The position numbers and the translations under genes are program-made. A stretch of DNA of 64,000 nt from Sulfuricurvum sp. GTDB lineage: Bacteria > Campylobacterota > Campylobacteria > Campylobacterales > Sulfurimonadaceae. Shown here piece by piece: positions 7,229 through 16,817 of this stretch; position 1 is the stretch's first letter; the number at the start of each line of letters is the position of its first letter. The stretch covers positions 62,001 to 126,000 of the forward strand of contig NZ_JALNYS010000003.1 of assembly GCF_023229695.1 (NCBI RefSeq), given 5' to 3'. The notes under the pieces are model-generated. The model was not told the origin of the DNA. It saw only the letters and a list, made by a program, of their open reading frames with translations, and ran no database searches.

Positions 7229-9316
7229 ATGAATGTCAAAAACATGTATATTGCTTCGCAGGAACCGAATGCAGGTTCATTCATTGTTACGATGGGGATT
7301 ATGGAGCTGCTTAAAAGCCGTGTCGGCAAAATTGCCTATTTCCGTCCCGTTATCGAAGAAGACCCCCTCCACGACACGGCGATCCACTTTATGCTCAACC
7401 ATTTCAACCTCGATCAGAGAATCGAGAGCTGCTACGCATTTGAGCTCAACGAAGTGGAATCGCTTCTGGCGCAGGAGAAAGAGCACTATCTTATCGAACG
7501 GATCATCGAGCTCTACCGTGCGTTGGAGTCCGAATACGATTTTGTCCTCATTCAGGGGTTAAATCAAAGTTTATACAGTAAAGTCATTAACTATAATCTG
7601 AACCACCTCATCGCCAAAAATCTCCAGTCCCTCTATCTGAGCGTCATCAGCGGACACCACAAAACGTATGAGCACCTCTCCACCGAAATCACCCTGGAGG
7701 TGACGGCCATCAAAAATCAGCATATCGAGCACCTTGCGATTTTTATCAACCGCCTTGATCCCGATGCGCATCGACATTTTTGTGACGCCGACCCTTTTTG
7801 CGATGTTCCTCTCTTTTTTATGACCGAGATCGATGAACTCGACCGCATCACGATGGGGGAAGTCAAACATGCCCTTCAATGCGATCAGATTGTAGGGGGA
7901 AAAGCGGATCTTGACCGGATCGTCCGCCGCCCGAAGATCGCGGCAATGAACGTTGAACATATTCTGGACCATTTTGAAGAGGGGGATTTGATCATTGTCC
8001 CGGGGGATCGGCTTGACATTATTTTGACCGTCCTCTATGCCAATGCCTCCAAAAAGTTTCCCTCCATCTCGGGTATCCTCCTCACCGGAGGGTTGACGCC
8101 GCCGGAGCGTTTTTTAGACCTCATCACCGGAGTCAACTCCATTAACATCCCGATCCTCACGATCCGTTACGATACCTACCGAACCACGCAGCTGATTGAT
8201 CACATCCCGGCAACCCTCCGCCCCGAACAGACCCGTAAAATTGCCCTCGCCATGGGGGCATTTATGAATGCCGTCAATATAGAGATGCTTCAGGAACGGA
8301 TACGTACGTCGCACAGCAGCGTTACCACCCCCGCCATGTTCGAATACAGCCTCTATCAGCGTGCCCGTCAGGTCCGCAAACGGATCGTCCTCCCCGAAAG
8401 CGATGACGAACGTATTTTACGTGCCGTCGAAATCGTATTGCGGCGTGATGTCGTTGATCTGATTTTACTGGGTGATCCGGCCGCCGTATTGCATCATGCC
8501 ACGGCCCTTGGTCTCGATATCTCCAAAGCAACGATCATAGACCCCGCCCACTCCCCCTGGATGGAGGGGTATGTGGACGATTTTTATGCCTTGCGGCGCC
8601 ATAAAGGGTTGAGTCGGCAAACGGCACAAGAGGCGATGACCCACTCCACCTATTTCGCCACCATGATGGTTCATCACGGCGAAGCGGACGGTATGGTCTC
8701 CGGTGCGCTCCATACGACGCAAGAGACCGTCCTTCCCGCCTTGCAGATCATTAAAACCGCCCCCGACATCTCCTTGGTCTCCAGCCTCTTTTTTATGTGT
8801 CTGGATACGAAAGTACTGGTCTATTCCGACTGTGCCCTCATCCAGGATCCCACCGCCTCCGAATTGGCCGAAATCGCTATCGCTTCGGCACAAAGTGCCA
8901 AAGCGTTCGGAATCGAACCGCGCATCGCGATGCTCTCCTACTCTACGGGAACTTCAGGAAAAGGGGATGATGTCGATAAAGTGCGCCTTGCCACCCAAAT
9001 CGTCAAAAATCGCCGTCCCGACCTCCTCATCGAAGGGCCGATCCAGTATGACGCGGCGATTGATCCCGATGTCGCCCGGATAAAACTTCCGAACAATCCG
9101 GTTGCCGGACAGGCGACCATCTTTATCTTTCCCGATCTCAATACCGGAAACAATACCTACAAAGCGGTACAGCGCTCATCCGGAGCCATCGCCATCGGTC
9201 CCATGCTCCAGGGGCTTAAAAAACCGGTGAATGATCTCAGTCGCGGCTGTGAGATTCCCGATATCGTCAATACCATCCTTATTACCGCCATTCAGGCACA
9301 AAGCGAGACACTATGA
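7229..9316 (+). CDS. pta: phosphate acetyltransferase Pta (long form)
   Basis: Interconverts acetyl-CoA and acetyl phosphate. The 695 residues match the long form. The N-terminal ~230 residues have the P-loop-like fold of the family (ASQEPNAGS near residue 10). A DRTGG-type regulatory domain follows (residues ~235-345, GDRLDIILTVLYA...). The catalytic PTA_PTB domain is at ~365-690, with RIVLPESDDERIL at its start, YSTGTSGKGDDVDKV, and GPIQYDAA...PVAGQATIFIFPDLNTGN near the end. An AAGGAAA site precedes the ATG. It overlaps ackA by four bases, so the two are coupled as the acetate pathway. Confidence 0.96.
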   Translation: MNVKNMYIASQEPNAGSFIVTMGIMELLKSRVGKIAYFRPVIEEDPLHDTAIHFMLNHFNLDQRIESCYAFELNEVESLLAQEKEHYLIERIIELYRALESEYDFVLIQGLNQSLYSKVINYNLNHLIAKNLQSLYLSVISGHHKTYEHLSTEITLEVTAIKNQHIEHLAIFINRLDPDAHRHFCDADPFCDVPLFFMTEIDELDRITMGEVKHALQCDQIVGGKADLDRIVRRPKIAAMNVEHILDHFEEGDLIIVPGDRLDIILTVLYANASKKFPSISGILLTGGLTPPERFLDLITGVNSINIPILTIRYDTYRTTQLIDHIPATLRPEQTRKIALAMGAFMNAVNIEMLQERIRTSHSSVTTPAMFEYSLYQRARQVRKRIVLPESDDERILRAVEIVLRRDVVDLILLGDPAAVLHHATALGLDISKATIIDPAHSPWMEGYVDDFYALRRHKGLSRQTAQEAMTHSTYFATMMVHHGEADGMVSGALHTTQETVLPALQIIKTAPDISLVSSLFFMCLDTKVLVYSDCALIQDPTASELAEIAIASAQSAKAFGIEPRIAMLSYSTGTSGKGDDVDKVRLATQIVKNRRPDLLIEGPIQYDAAIDPDVARIKLPNNPVAGQATIFIFPDLNTGNNTYKAVQRSSGAIAIGPMLQGLKKPVNDLSRGCEIPDIVNTILITAIQAQSETL

Positions 9317-10422
9317 GCCTACTCATCATCAATGCGGGGAGTTCCTCCATCAAGTATACCCTCTTTGAGTCCAAAACGCTCAGAGTCATTGATCACGGCC
9401 TTATTGAAGAGATTAGCGACCATCACGAAGGATTTGAGGTGATGCGCACCCAGTTGCAGATCCATAATATCGATATTACCCAAATCGAGGCTATCGGCCA
9501 TCGAGTCGTCCACGGTGGGGAACGTTTTCATGAACCCACCCTGATCGATGACGAACTCCTCGAAGAGATCAAAGTACTCTCCCCCCTCGCACCGCTGCAC
9601 AACCCTGCCAATATCGAGGGGATCGTTGCGGCGCGAAAAATCGCCCCCCTCGCCTTTCATATTGCCGTTTTCGATACCGCATTCCACCAAAGCATCCCCG
9701 AATACGCCTACCTCTACCCTATCCCGACTCGCGTCTACGAATCGTACCATGTACGCCGCTACGGATTTCACGGGATTTCGCACCGCTACGTCGCGTCGCA
9801 GGCGGCCAAAGCACTCCACATACCGAGCGAATCGCTCAACCTGATCACTTTTCATATCGGTAACGGGGTGAGTGCCTGTGCCATCCGCAAAGGGAAAAGC
9901 ATCGACACGACGATGGGGATGACCCCGCTGGAGGGGCTTATGATGGGGTCGCGCAGCGGAAGCATCGACCCGGGAATCATCACCTACCTGATGCGTCAGG
10001 CCTCGATGAGCCCCGATCAAATCGACGCCATGCTCAACAAACAAAGCGGCCTCACGGGGATTGCGGGGAGCAACGATATGCGCATTATCATCGATGCCGC
10101 CGACGGAGGGGACAACCATGCGCAGCTGGCACTTGAAATGTTTGCCTACCGCCTCAAAAAACAGCTCGGCGCCTACATGGCGATCATGAGTCCTGTCGAT
10201 GCCGTCGTCTTTACCGGAGGGATCGGCGAACACTCGGCGCGGATTCGTGCCATGATCTGTACCGGGCTCGAACACATAGGGATCCTTCTGGATGAGACCA
10301 AGAACAACGCCCATGAGACGATGATCCACGATGAGTACAGCGCACTGGATCTGCTGGTCATCCCCACCGATGAAGAGCTGCAGATCGCGTTGGAAGTCAA
10401 AGAGGTGCTGCAATTGCGATAA
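9313..10422 (+). CDS. ackA: acetate kinase AckA
   Basis: Converts acetyl phosphate and ADP to acetate and ATP, the partner of Pta. Signatures: INAGSSSIKYTLF at the N terminus, GHRVVHGG, RRYGFHGISHRYV, the HIGNGVSACAIRKGKSIDT motif, GSRSGSIDPGI, and FTGGIGEHSARIR. At 369 residues it is ~30 shorter than the usual ~400, losing surface segments but none of the catalytic motifs I can identify. The stop of pta overlaps its start (ATGA). Confidence 0.95.
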   Translation: MSLLIINAGSSSIKYTLFESKTLRVIDHGLIEEISDHHEGFEVMRTQLQIHNIDITQIEAIGHRVVHGGERFHEPTLIDDELLEEIKVLSPLAPLHNPANIEGIVAARKIAPLAFHIAVFDTAFHQSIPEYAYLYPIPTRVYESYHVRRYGFHGISHRYVASQAAKALHIPSESLNLITFHIGNGVSACAIRKGKSIDTTMGMTPLEGLMMGSRSGSIDPGIITYLMRQASMSPDQIDAMLNKQSGLTGIAGSNDMRIIIDAADGGDNHAQLALEMFAYRLKKQLGAYMAIMSPVDAVVFTGGIGEHSARIRAMICTGLEHIGILLDETKNNAHETMIHDEYSALDLLVIPTDEELQIALEVKEVLQLR

Positions 10423-10440
10423 TAAAACTTAATTCAACGT

Positions 10441-10446
10441 TATAAT
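10441..10446 (+). promoter_or_regulatory. -10 box upstream of the cold-shock-like membrane gene
   Basis: A consensus TATAAT sits 19 bp after the ackA stop and about 80 bp before the next gene. No clear -35 hexamer is seen. It probably starts an independent transcript for the gene at 10526. Confidence 0.4.
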
Positions 10447-10525
10447 ACGTGCTGATGATTCATTGGTTTTTTTTATTACATATTACATCAACCATGAAAA
10501 ATAGATTAGAAAGGGAAAAGTGACC

Positions 10526-11206
10526 ATGCGAGGTAAAATTTTAGAGTATACCGATACAACTTCAATCGGATATATTCGAGGGGAAGACGGCTCTAAATAC
10601 CGCTTCTTAGCCGAAGAGTGCACCCCGACATCCCCGAAACCCTATACCGGAGCCGAAGCCGAATTTTCCCCCCATGGGGGAGAGGCAAAAGAGGTATCGG
10701 TTCTGCCAGGAAGCAAACAACGCGAATCGGTACCGACACCGAAACGATCAAAAAAAGTGTTCTCTACCGTTATGACGCTCGCTGCAATTTTTACGATTGC
10801 CGCCGTTGCCGCCGTCATTATCCTTTCAGAGAGGGAACACCGGAAAGTGAAAGAACTTCAAGATCTCTACCATTCTCAAATCGTAGAGATCGCCGATCTT
10901 CTCAAAAACGGCAAATGCACCCAAGCGGCTTCGGTATATTCACGGGCCAAAACGACACGCGACGCCATTTACGAAACCGGTTTGTACTACAGTTTTGAAT
11001 CGCATGCACAGCAGGCACACTCGCTGGAGATAGCCGAATGTTTCGTGGAACTTCATCAATTGATCAATGCCACCGTTGTCTTAGAGATCGATAATGTCAA
11101 TGATCCGGAGTATCTTCGCAAAGCATCAATCATCTATGCGAAAGGGGGAAATAGGCTCAAGGCAAAAGAGGCAGCATCCAAAGCTCAGAGTCTCGACCCC
11201 CGCTAA
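10526..11206 (+). CDS. membrane protein with N-terminal cold-shock-like domain
   Basis: The first ~45 residues (MRGKILEYTDTTSIGYIRG) resemble a cold-shock-type OB fold as found at the front of DUF1294-like membrane proteins. One membrane helix follows (VMTLAAIFTIAAVAAVIIL), then ~125 residues of helical, TPR-like sequence ending KAKEAASKAQSLDPR. A GTG two codons upstream (10520) is possible, but the AAAGGGA site at 10510-10516 fits the ATG at 10526 better. The exact job is unknown; a nucleic-acid or peptide-binding role is suggested only by the domains. Confidence 0.75.
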   Translation: MRGKILEYTDTTSIGYIRGEDGSKYRFLAEECTPTSPKPYTGAEAEFSPHGGEAKEVSVLPGSKQRESVPTPKRSKKVFSTVMTLAAIFTIAAVAAVIILSEREHRKVKELQDLYHSQIVEIADLLKNGKCTQAASVYSRAKTTRDAIYETGLYYSFESHAQQAHSLEIAECFVELHQLINATVVLEIDNVNDPEYLRKASIIYAKGGNRLKAKEAASKAQSLDPR

Positions 11207-11223
11207 AATTCTCCGCCATTACT

Positions 11224-13275
11224 CTAATATTTCACGCTCAAGATCCGGATAATATTGTTATCCGTATCGCTGATGTAAAGTTTATCCGAGTTTTCATCGT
11301 AAAACATCCCTTTGGGGTGGTTGATCTGCACATGGGTAAAGGGGGTATTCGAATTGTTTCCATCTACCCACTGTCCCGTTGTCGCATCGATCAAACTTCT
11401 CGCCTTCAACGTCGCAAGATTGATGGCCCAGATTCTATTTTCCCCGATATCCGATACGTATAAAGTTCCCCGCTTCGGAGCGATTGCAATGCCGTAAAGG
11501 TTGATAAACGAACGTCCTGTGATCGTCACGGTACTGACGGCACCGGACAACGTCACTTTACGGATTTTTTTGTTTCCGTTATCCAATACGTACAAGGTAT
11601 TCGACCCGTCGAAAACGATGCCGGTAGGATAGGAAAATTGGCTATTGATCCCTTGACCATCCGTATCCCCTTCACTCTTTCCGGCCAGCGTCGTCACCAC
11701 TCCGGAGGGGGTGATTTTACGGATGCGATGGTTATAGGTATCGGTGACATACAAATTCCCCCCCTGATCGGCTACAGCGCTGTAGGGGCGGTTAAACTGA
11801 GCCTGCGTTGTATTGCCGTCCCCATATCCCGCACTGCTTCCCGCAAAAAACGTCGTGCTCTGCCCCACCGCTTTTTTAATGACATGGTTGTAGCTGTCGA
11901 CGATGTAGAAGGTTTGATTGGTATCCCATAATCCGACGAGGGATGTCGGATTGTACAATTTGGTCGTACTCAGGGTCCCGACACTGTTGCCCTGGGTACT
12001 TCCCGCCGAGTTTTGCCCGATAAAGGTTGAAATGATCGTTTTGCTCCCCGAGCCGATGTCGATACGACGAATTTTTTGATTTTGGGTATCGCAGAAATAG
12101 AGTTTCCCCTCCGGGTTCACAATGATCCCTTCCGGTTTGTAAAACTCTTCAATCTTTTGTTTCGTATCGTCTGCGACGAGGTCTATCCCCGCTTCGCCGC
12201 TCCCCATGACGGTCCGCACCAATTTTTCGGTTTTTAAAATTTTTCGAATTTTGTGGTTGCCGCGATCCACGACAAACAGCTCATTCGTTGTGGCAAACAG
12301 TCCGACAGGCTCATCAAACAAAGCACTTCGAAGGGTTGTCCCCTCATAATTGCCTTTTTTGCTTTTGGCCCCTGCCGCCGCGTTCGGAAGCTCTTTCCAT
12401 GTAGTGATGTCGTATGCCAGCACCGTATGATCTTGGGTACTGCTGATATAGAGGGTCGTCCCATCAAGCACCAACCCCTCAGGAGCATTCAGCCCTGTTA
12501 CAACGCCCGATGCAATCACCGTCGGTTTGCTGATCGAGACGGCATCGACGCGATTGGCCCCTTTGAGCAAAACCAGAAGGGTAGTGTTCCCGTCCACGCT
12601 CAAATCGACGGGCTGAGACGTGGCCTCCATCGAGTCCGTCAGGGTGGAAACCCCATAACTCCCCCCCGACGTAATGTCAATCGATCGGACGGCATGATTC
12701 ATCGTATCGGCAACGTAGAGGGTATTGGCGATCGAATACAGACCGTGCGGCTGGAAAAAGGAGGCTTTGCTTCCGTTGCTATCATCCCGATAACCACTCG
12801 ATTTGTTTCCGGCGATTTTAACCACGCTCGGAAGCTTTGGGTTGCCGGTGATATTCGCATCGAGAATTTTGTTGTTCCCCGTATCCGCGATAAAAAGGTG
12901 CCGCTCGGCACCGATCGTCACGGCTACCATCCCGGTAGGACCCGACAATAGCGCCGACGTCCCCTTCTGCGCCGTATCGGTATTGTCGCCGGCAACGCCG
13001 GTTACACTCCCGATCACCGTGATAACGGTTCCGTCCGGAGAAATTCTCCGAATACAGTTATTGGCGGTATCGCTGACATAGAGGTATACGTCGTCTTGGA
13101 TAATCCGTTCCGGCTTATAAAATTTTGCATAGCTTTGCGCATGGGAAATGGTTTTCAACTCCACAAACGATGCATCGGAAATCCCGCTCAAGGAGGTGTC
13201 ATTGCTGCTTCCGCCGCCGCATCCCGTCATTATAAGCGTCATCAAAAACAATAAAACCGATAGAGTAACTTTCAC
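11224..13275 (-). CDS. NHL-repeat beta-propeller lipoprotein
   Basis: A 683-residue surface or periplasmic lipoprotein. The signal peptide ends in the lipobox MTGC (Cys ~19), followed by GGGSS. The rest is repeated NHL blades of the form LYVSDTxNxxIRRI...GxVxTxxG: YVSDTANNCIRRIS, LYVADTMNHAVRSID, LYFCDTQNQKIRRID, LYVTDTYNHRIRKIT, LYVLDNGNKKIRKVT, LYISDTDNNIIRIL. This gives one or two propellers. NHL propellers bind protein, RNA or sugar; none here is enzymatic on sight. It stands alone, convergent with the preceding gene. Confidence 0.9.
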   Translation of the reverse strand: MKVTLSVLLFLMTLIMTGCGGGSSNDTSLSGISDASFVELKTISHAQSYAKFYKPERIIQDDVYLYVSDTANNCIRRISPDGTVITVIGSVTGVAGDNTDTAQKGTSALLSGPTGMVAVTIGAERHLFIADTGNNKILDANITGNPKLPSVVKIAGNKSSGYRDDSNGSKASFFQPHGLYSIANTLYVADTMNHAVRSIDITSGGSYGVSTLTDSMEATSQPVDLSVDGNTTLLVLLKGANRVDAVSISKPTVIASGVVTGLNAPEGLVLDGTTLYISSTQDHTVLAYDITTWKELPNAAAGAKSKKGNYEGTTLRSALFDEPVGLFATTNELFVVDRGNHKIRKILKTEKLVRTVMGSGEAGIDLVADDTKQKIEEFYKPEGIIVNPEGKLYFCDTQNQKIRRIDIGSGSKTIISTFIGQNSAGSTQGNSVGTLSTTKLYNPTSLVGLWDTNQTFYIVDSYNHVIKKAVGQSTTFFAGSSAGYGDGNTTQAQFNRPYSAVADQGGNLYVTDTYNHRIRKITPSGVVTTLAGKSEGDTDGQGINSQFSYPTGIVFDGSNTLYVLDNGNKKIRKVTLSGAVSTVTITGRSFINLYGIAIAPKRGTLYVSDIGENRIWAINLATLKARSLIDATTGQWVDGNNSNTPFTHVQINHPKGMFYDENSDKLYISDTDNNIIRILSVKY

Positions 13276-13409
13276 GTGTGCCGCTCCCGAATCTTTAATA
13301 AATACGTACCGCCATTATACCGAAGCGACCTAAACGGTTTCTTCCCGCTTGTTTAACGTTGCAGAGGGTTTTATCTCCTTTTAACACCATTTTTCTTATA
13401 CTCATCTTT

Positions 13410-14072
13410 ATGAACTCCTACCAAAATCTCGCTTTACTTGAAAACCTTTACCGCCTTAAAGCTCTGGGTTATTCGTATGTTGACCCCATTACTCCCAATG
13501 TTCAGCACCCCTCCGCTTCCCTTCCGAAATCGCTCACTGCCTTAAACAACGCGATCGAAACATGTTTTCTGTGTGATTTGAGCAAATCACGCTCGCAAAG
13601 TATGCCGGGATTCGGCAATCCGAACGGACAGATTGTCTTTGTCGATGCCTATGTTTCGACGGCGGAAGATGAGGGGAACGGATATTATCTCGGACGTTCC
13701 GGGATGATGCTGCGCGATATGATCGAAAAGGTACTGATGCTCGGCATCGATGAGGTCTACTTTACCCATGCCGTCAAATGCAAACCTTTCGGTTTTCAAC
13801 AGCCATCCCCCAGCGAGTGCAGCAGCTGTGCCCCGTTTTTATCCCAACAGCTCTCCATTATCAAGCCGCGCCTTATCGTCGCATTGGGGAGTGATGCCTA
13901 CACCCTCTTGACCAACGATACCCGTGATTTTGAACGGCTTCGCGGTGAAGTCATCCCCTACGGTGATGCCCTCCTCATCCCGATGTACCATCCGATGTTT
14001 CTCATCCGCAACCCCTCTCTCAAAAAAGAGGCGATGCGGGATCTGCAAACCATTAAGGGGCGCTTACAATGA
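13410..14072 (+). CDS. uracil-DNA glycosylase family 4-like protein with altered motif A
   Basis: Resembles family 4/5 Fe-S uracil-DNA glycosylases, which remove uracil from DNA. Four cysteines in the family pattern are present: CFLC near residue 50, the C of AVKCKP, and the C of CSSC. The downstream motif MYHPMFLIRNP matches the family HP motif. The catalytic first motif, normally GEAPG, reads VDAYVST here, so activity is uncertain. The ATG at 13410 is preferred over a TTG at 13359 because the extra stretch is hydrophobic and foreign to the family. It overlaps the next gene by four bases. Confidence 0.8.
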   Translation: MNSYQNLALLENLYRLKALGYSYVDPITPNVQHPSASLPKSLTALNNAIETCFLCDLSKSRSQSMPGFGNPNGQIVFVDAYVSTAEDEGNGYYLGRSGMMLRDMIEKVLMLGIDEVYFTHAVKCKPFGFQQPSPSECSSCAPFLSQQLSIIKPRLIVALGSDAYTLLTNDTRDFERLRGEVIPYGDALLIPMYHPMFLIRNPSLKKEAMRDLQTIKGRLQ

Positions 14073-15151
14073 ATTTTTTCAGCCGATTTTTTCTCTTGCT
14101 TGGTATCCTCGTCTCTTTCAACGCCGAGGCCGTTACCAGTATCATGATCCAAAAAGCACGTCAACCCTCCGCGCAGAACGTATTTCTCCCCCCGCATTCC
14201 CCGGCCAAAGAGATGAAAATTGCCCTGATCGGCGCACCCAAAGTGATCGGAAAATACGCTCAATCGACCTATAACGTTGCATTGGCGACCTTGCTGGCAA
14301 AGCATCCCGAAAACTATACCCTCACACGCTTTGATATCCCCGACGAATCCGAAGCATCTCTTGCACAGGTCATCTCTACGATACATCAGCAAGGGTTCAA
14401 TGCGATACTCGCTCCGTTGACCGTGAACGGAGTGCAGCGTCTCTCTCATCTTGAGAATTCAATCGATACATTCATCCCGACCGTCCATAAGCGCGATGTT
14501 CCGGGTGCGCCCGAAAACTTTGTCTTCGGTGCGATCGATTACATGAAACAAATTGAAGCCCTCCTCCCCTATATGGGTAACGGTATCTCCATTTTTTACG
14601 ATAATTCGGCGGTAGGTACGCAGCTTAAACAAATCACCGAAGAGCTTTTTCTGGAGAGCGACAGAGCCAAAAAAAGTGTCGCAGCCTATCCGGTAGATGC
14701 ACAGGGGGATAACATCATCGCCCATCTTTCCAAACCGTCGGCATTTGCTAAAAAAAGCGTTATTCTCCACATCCCGGTCGTTAAAAGTGCGATCCTAACC
14801 GCCCATATGACCTTCACCGGTATCAAGGAGCGCAATATCCTCTCTACCCAGATCAACATCGATCCGACGCTCATCAGCCTGACTCAGTATAATGACCGTA
14901 AAAATATGATTTTAGCCAACTCGATCGTCGAGCACGCAGCCCGCATCGACGATGCCAATGCTATGATGAACAACGATATCGCTTTTGACTGGATCCAATA
15001 CGCCACGAGCGTCGGGACCGATTATCTCGTTGCCAAACTCGAAAACAGCGAAAGGGACTATTCCATGCGCATCGTCGGTTCGCAGGTGATCTATCCGGTC
15101 CAACTGCTCAAAGCAAAAGAGTTCGGTTTTGAACCGATTACGGCAAAGTGA
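14069..15151 (+). CDS. exported protein resembling a type I periplasmic binding fold
   Basis: A 360-residue protein with a signal peptide (MNFFSRFFLLLGILVSFNAEA). The body alternates beta strands and helices like type I periplasmic binding proteins or LpoA-type activators: MKIALIGAPKVIG, GFNAILAPLTVNG, GISIFYDNSAVGTQL, KKSVILHIPVVKSA. No ABC transporter genes are adjacent. It is coupled by a four-base overlap to the glycosylase-like gene, and the Crp/Fnr gene follows seven bases later. Function unknown; fold assignment is inference from the pattern. Confidence 0.7.
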   Translation: MNFFSRFFLLLGILVSFNAEAVTSIMIQKARQPSAQNVFLPPHSPAKEMKIALIGAPKVIGKYAQSTYNVALATLLAKHPENYTLTRFDIPDESEASLAQVISTIHQQGFNAILAPLTVNGVQRLSHLENSIDTFIPTVHKRDVPGAPENFVFGAIDYMKQIEALLPYMGNGISIFYDNSAVGTQLKQITEELFLESDRAKKSVAAYPVDAQGDNIIAHLSKPSAFAKKSVILHIPVVKSAILTAHMTFTGIKERNILSTQINIDPTLISLTQYNDRKNMILANSIVEHAARIDDANAMMNNDIAFDWIQYATSVGTDYLVAKLENSERDYSMRIVGSQVIYPVQLLKAKEFGFEPITAK

Positions 15152-15158
15152 GGCAAAA

Positions 15159-15794
15159 ATGCTCGAAAAATTTGATCTCTTTAGCCATCTGACACCCAAG
15201 CAGCTGCAATCGCTCTCGCACATCAGTATCAATCGCACATTCGAACCCGGGGAGATCATCTTTTACGAAGGGGAAAACAGCTCCTATTTCCATCTGCTCC
15301 TCAAAGGAGAGGTATCCGTTCTCAAAACTTCGGCCGGCAGCGGCCCGATCCTGGTTCATCGCTTTCATGCCCCCTCCCTTATCGCCGAAGTCGCCACCCT
15401 AAAACAGATCCCCTATCCCGCATCCGCCGAGTGTGCCGCTGCTGCCGAAATTTTAAAAATCGAACGGGAAGCTTTTTTGAAACTCCTTCACGAAGATCCG
15501 GCTCTCAGCATCTCACTGATCGCCTCCCTGACCCAAAAAATAGGGGTATTGGAACTTTCCCTCAAACGTCACGGCGCCCCCAACGCGATGGCCAAAGTCG
15601 CCCAACTGATACGGGATGAACCCGATATTTTCAAGCACCGCAAAGGGATAGAGATCGCTCAGATGGTGGGGATCACCCCCGAAACACTCTCCCGTATGAT
15701 CAAAAAACTGAAAACAGAAGGGATTATCGCCGGAAACGGCCTCAAATCATTTACCCTTATAAATCTGCAAGGGTTGGAAAACTATTGCGGATGA
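15159..15794 (+). CDS. Crp/Fnr-family transcriptional regulator
   Basis: An N-terminal cyclic-nucleotide-binding-like beta barrel (residues ~10-125, FEPGEIIFYEGENSSYFHLLLKGEVSV) precedes a C-terminal winged helix-turn-helix with recognition region IAQMVGITPETLSRMIKKLK. No FNR-type cysteine cluster is seen at the N terminus, so direct oxygen sensing through 4Fe-4S is unlikely. The ATG at 15159 has a GAGGC site; an upstream TTG in frame overlaps the preceding gene and is less likely. Target genes are unknown; the ferritin-like gene just downstream is a candidate by position. Confidence 0.9.
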   Translation: MLEKFDLFSHLTPKQLQSLSHISINRTFEPGEIIFYEGENSSYFHLLLKGEVSVLKTSAGSGPILVHRFHAPSLIAEVATLKQIPYPASAECAAAAEILKIEREAFLKLLHEDPALSISLIASLTQKIGVLELSLKRHGAPNAMAKVAQLIRDEPDIFKHRKGIEIAQMVGITPETLSRMIKKLKTEGIIAGNGLKSFTLINLQGLENYCG

Positions 15795-15852
15795 TAATTT
15801 TCCTTTAAGAGAGCGGGTGATAAAGTAGCCCTATCTAAAAAAGGGGGAACCC

Positions 15853-16362
15853 ATGGCAAAAAGAGGGATAGCGTTGCTTCGAGGCATCGAAGCGCAGCAT
15901 GTTGTTGATTTGCTAAACAAAGCCTACTGTGATGAATGGCTGGCCTATTACCAGTATTTTATCGAAGCCAAAGTCGTGAAAGGGCTGATGAAAGATGCCG
16001 CCATCGTCGAACTCACCCAACATGCTGCCGATGAGCTACGACACGCCACGCTCCTCAGCGACCGGATCATCCAGCTGGGGGGAACGCCGATACTCCATCC
16101 CGGCGACTGGCTGACCCATTCCAACTGCGGCTACGACGCGCCGTTAAACCCCGATGTCCGAACCGTTTTGCAAGAGGCCATTAAAGGGGAACAATGCGCG
16201 ATCGGCGTCTACTCCGGCCTGCTCGACATTACCCGTGAAAAAGATACCGTGACCTACGATATCATCTCTCAGATTTTAGCCGATGAGGTGGAACATGAAG
16301 AGGATTTGCAAGCGCTTTTTGATGATATCGAAGAGTTTATCCAAGAGCTGAAGCGCGCATGA
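15853..16362 (+). CDS. ferritin-like (Dps-like) iron-binding protein
   Basis: A 169-residue four-helix protein of the ferritin-like/DPSL group. Metal ligands appear in order: E in CDEWLAYYQYF, E and H in ADELRHATLL, E in KGEQCAIGVY, and E/H in LADEVEHEEDL. These match the di-iron pattern of bacterioferritin and Dps-like proteins. It carries the cysteine in SNCGYDAPLNPD typical of Dps-like proteins. Likely role: iron storage or peroxide detoxification. A GGGGGAA site precedes the ATG, and it overlaps the ankyrin gene by four bases. Confidence 0.88.
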   Translation: MAKRGIALLRGIEAQHVVDLLNKAYCDEWLAYYQYFIEAKVVKGLMKDAAIVELTQHAADELRHATLLSDRIIQLGGTPILHPGDWLTHSNCGYDAPLNPDVRTVLQEAIKGEQCAIGVYSGLLDITREKDTVTYDIISQILADEVEHEEDLQALFDDIEEFIQELKRA

Positions 16363-16817
16363 AACACATCTCTCCCCTTCTCTTCTCATTTTTTATGTTG
16401 GGCAATCCCCTCTTCGGGGCCGATATTCTGGAGTTGGTACGCACCCTTGATGCAAATGATACGGGTACCTTCAAATCATTGATTACAACCCCCGACGATG
16501 CCAATACGATGCGCAGCGACAACAACAAATCGATCCTGATGTATGCCAGCTGGATCGGCAACAGCGAAGCGGTTGAACATCTCGTCGCCTCCGGAGCCAA
16601 AGTCAATGTCCAGGATACGAACGGGGTGAGCGCCTTGCATCTGGCAGCGTGGAAATCCAATACCCCGATTGCCTTGTACCTGCTGCAACACGGCGCATTC
16701 GGTAATATCACAAGCAGTGACGGAATGACCCCTCTGGACATCGCACGGATGAAAGAGAACCAAATACTCGCCAAAGAGATTGAAAAAACAATCCCCAAGC
16801 TTAAACCGTTATTGTAG
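16359..16817 (+). CDS. exported ankyrin-repeat protein
   Basis: A 152-residue protein with a signal peptide (MKHISPLLFSFFMLGNPLFG) and three to four ankyrin repeats, for example KSILMYASWIGNSEAVEHLVASGA and GVSALHLAAWKSNTPIALYLLQHGA. Ankyrin proteins next to catalase or ferritin genes are common in this phylum (compare AnkB near katA), but a link to oxidative stress here is inference from the neighbouring ferritin-like gene, with which it overlaps by four bases. Its 3' end overlaps the convergent ybgC by nine bases. Confidence 0.88.
   Translation: MKHISPLLFSFFMLGNPLFGADILELVRTLDANDTGTFKSLITTPDDANTMRSDNNKSILMYASWIGNSEAVEHLVASGAKVNVQDTNGVSALHLAAWKSNTPIALYLLQHGAFGNITSSDGMTPLDIARMKENQILAKEIEKTIPKLKPLL

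Noticed and set aside
9319..10413. 364-codon frame antisense to ackA
   Set aside because: Compositional shadow of a gene with clear kinase motifs.
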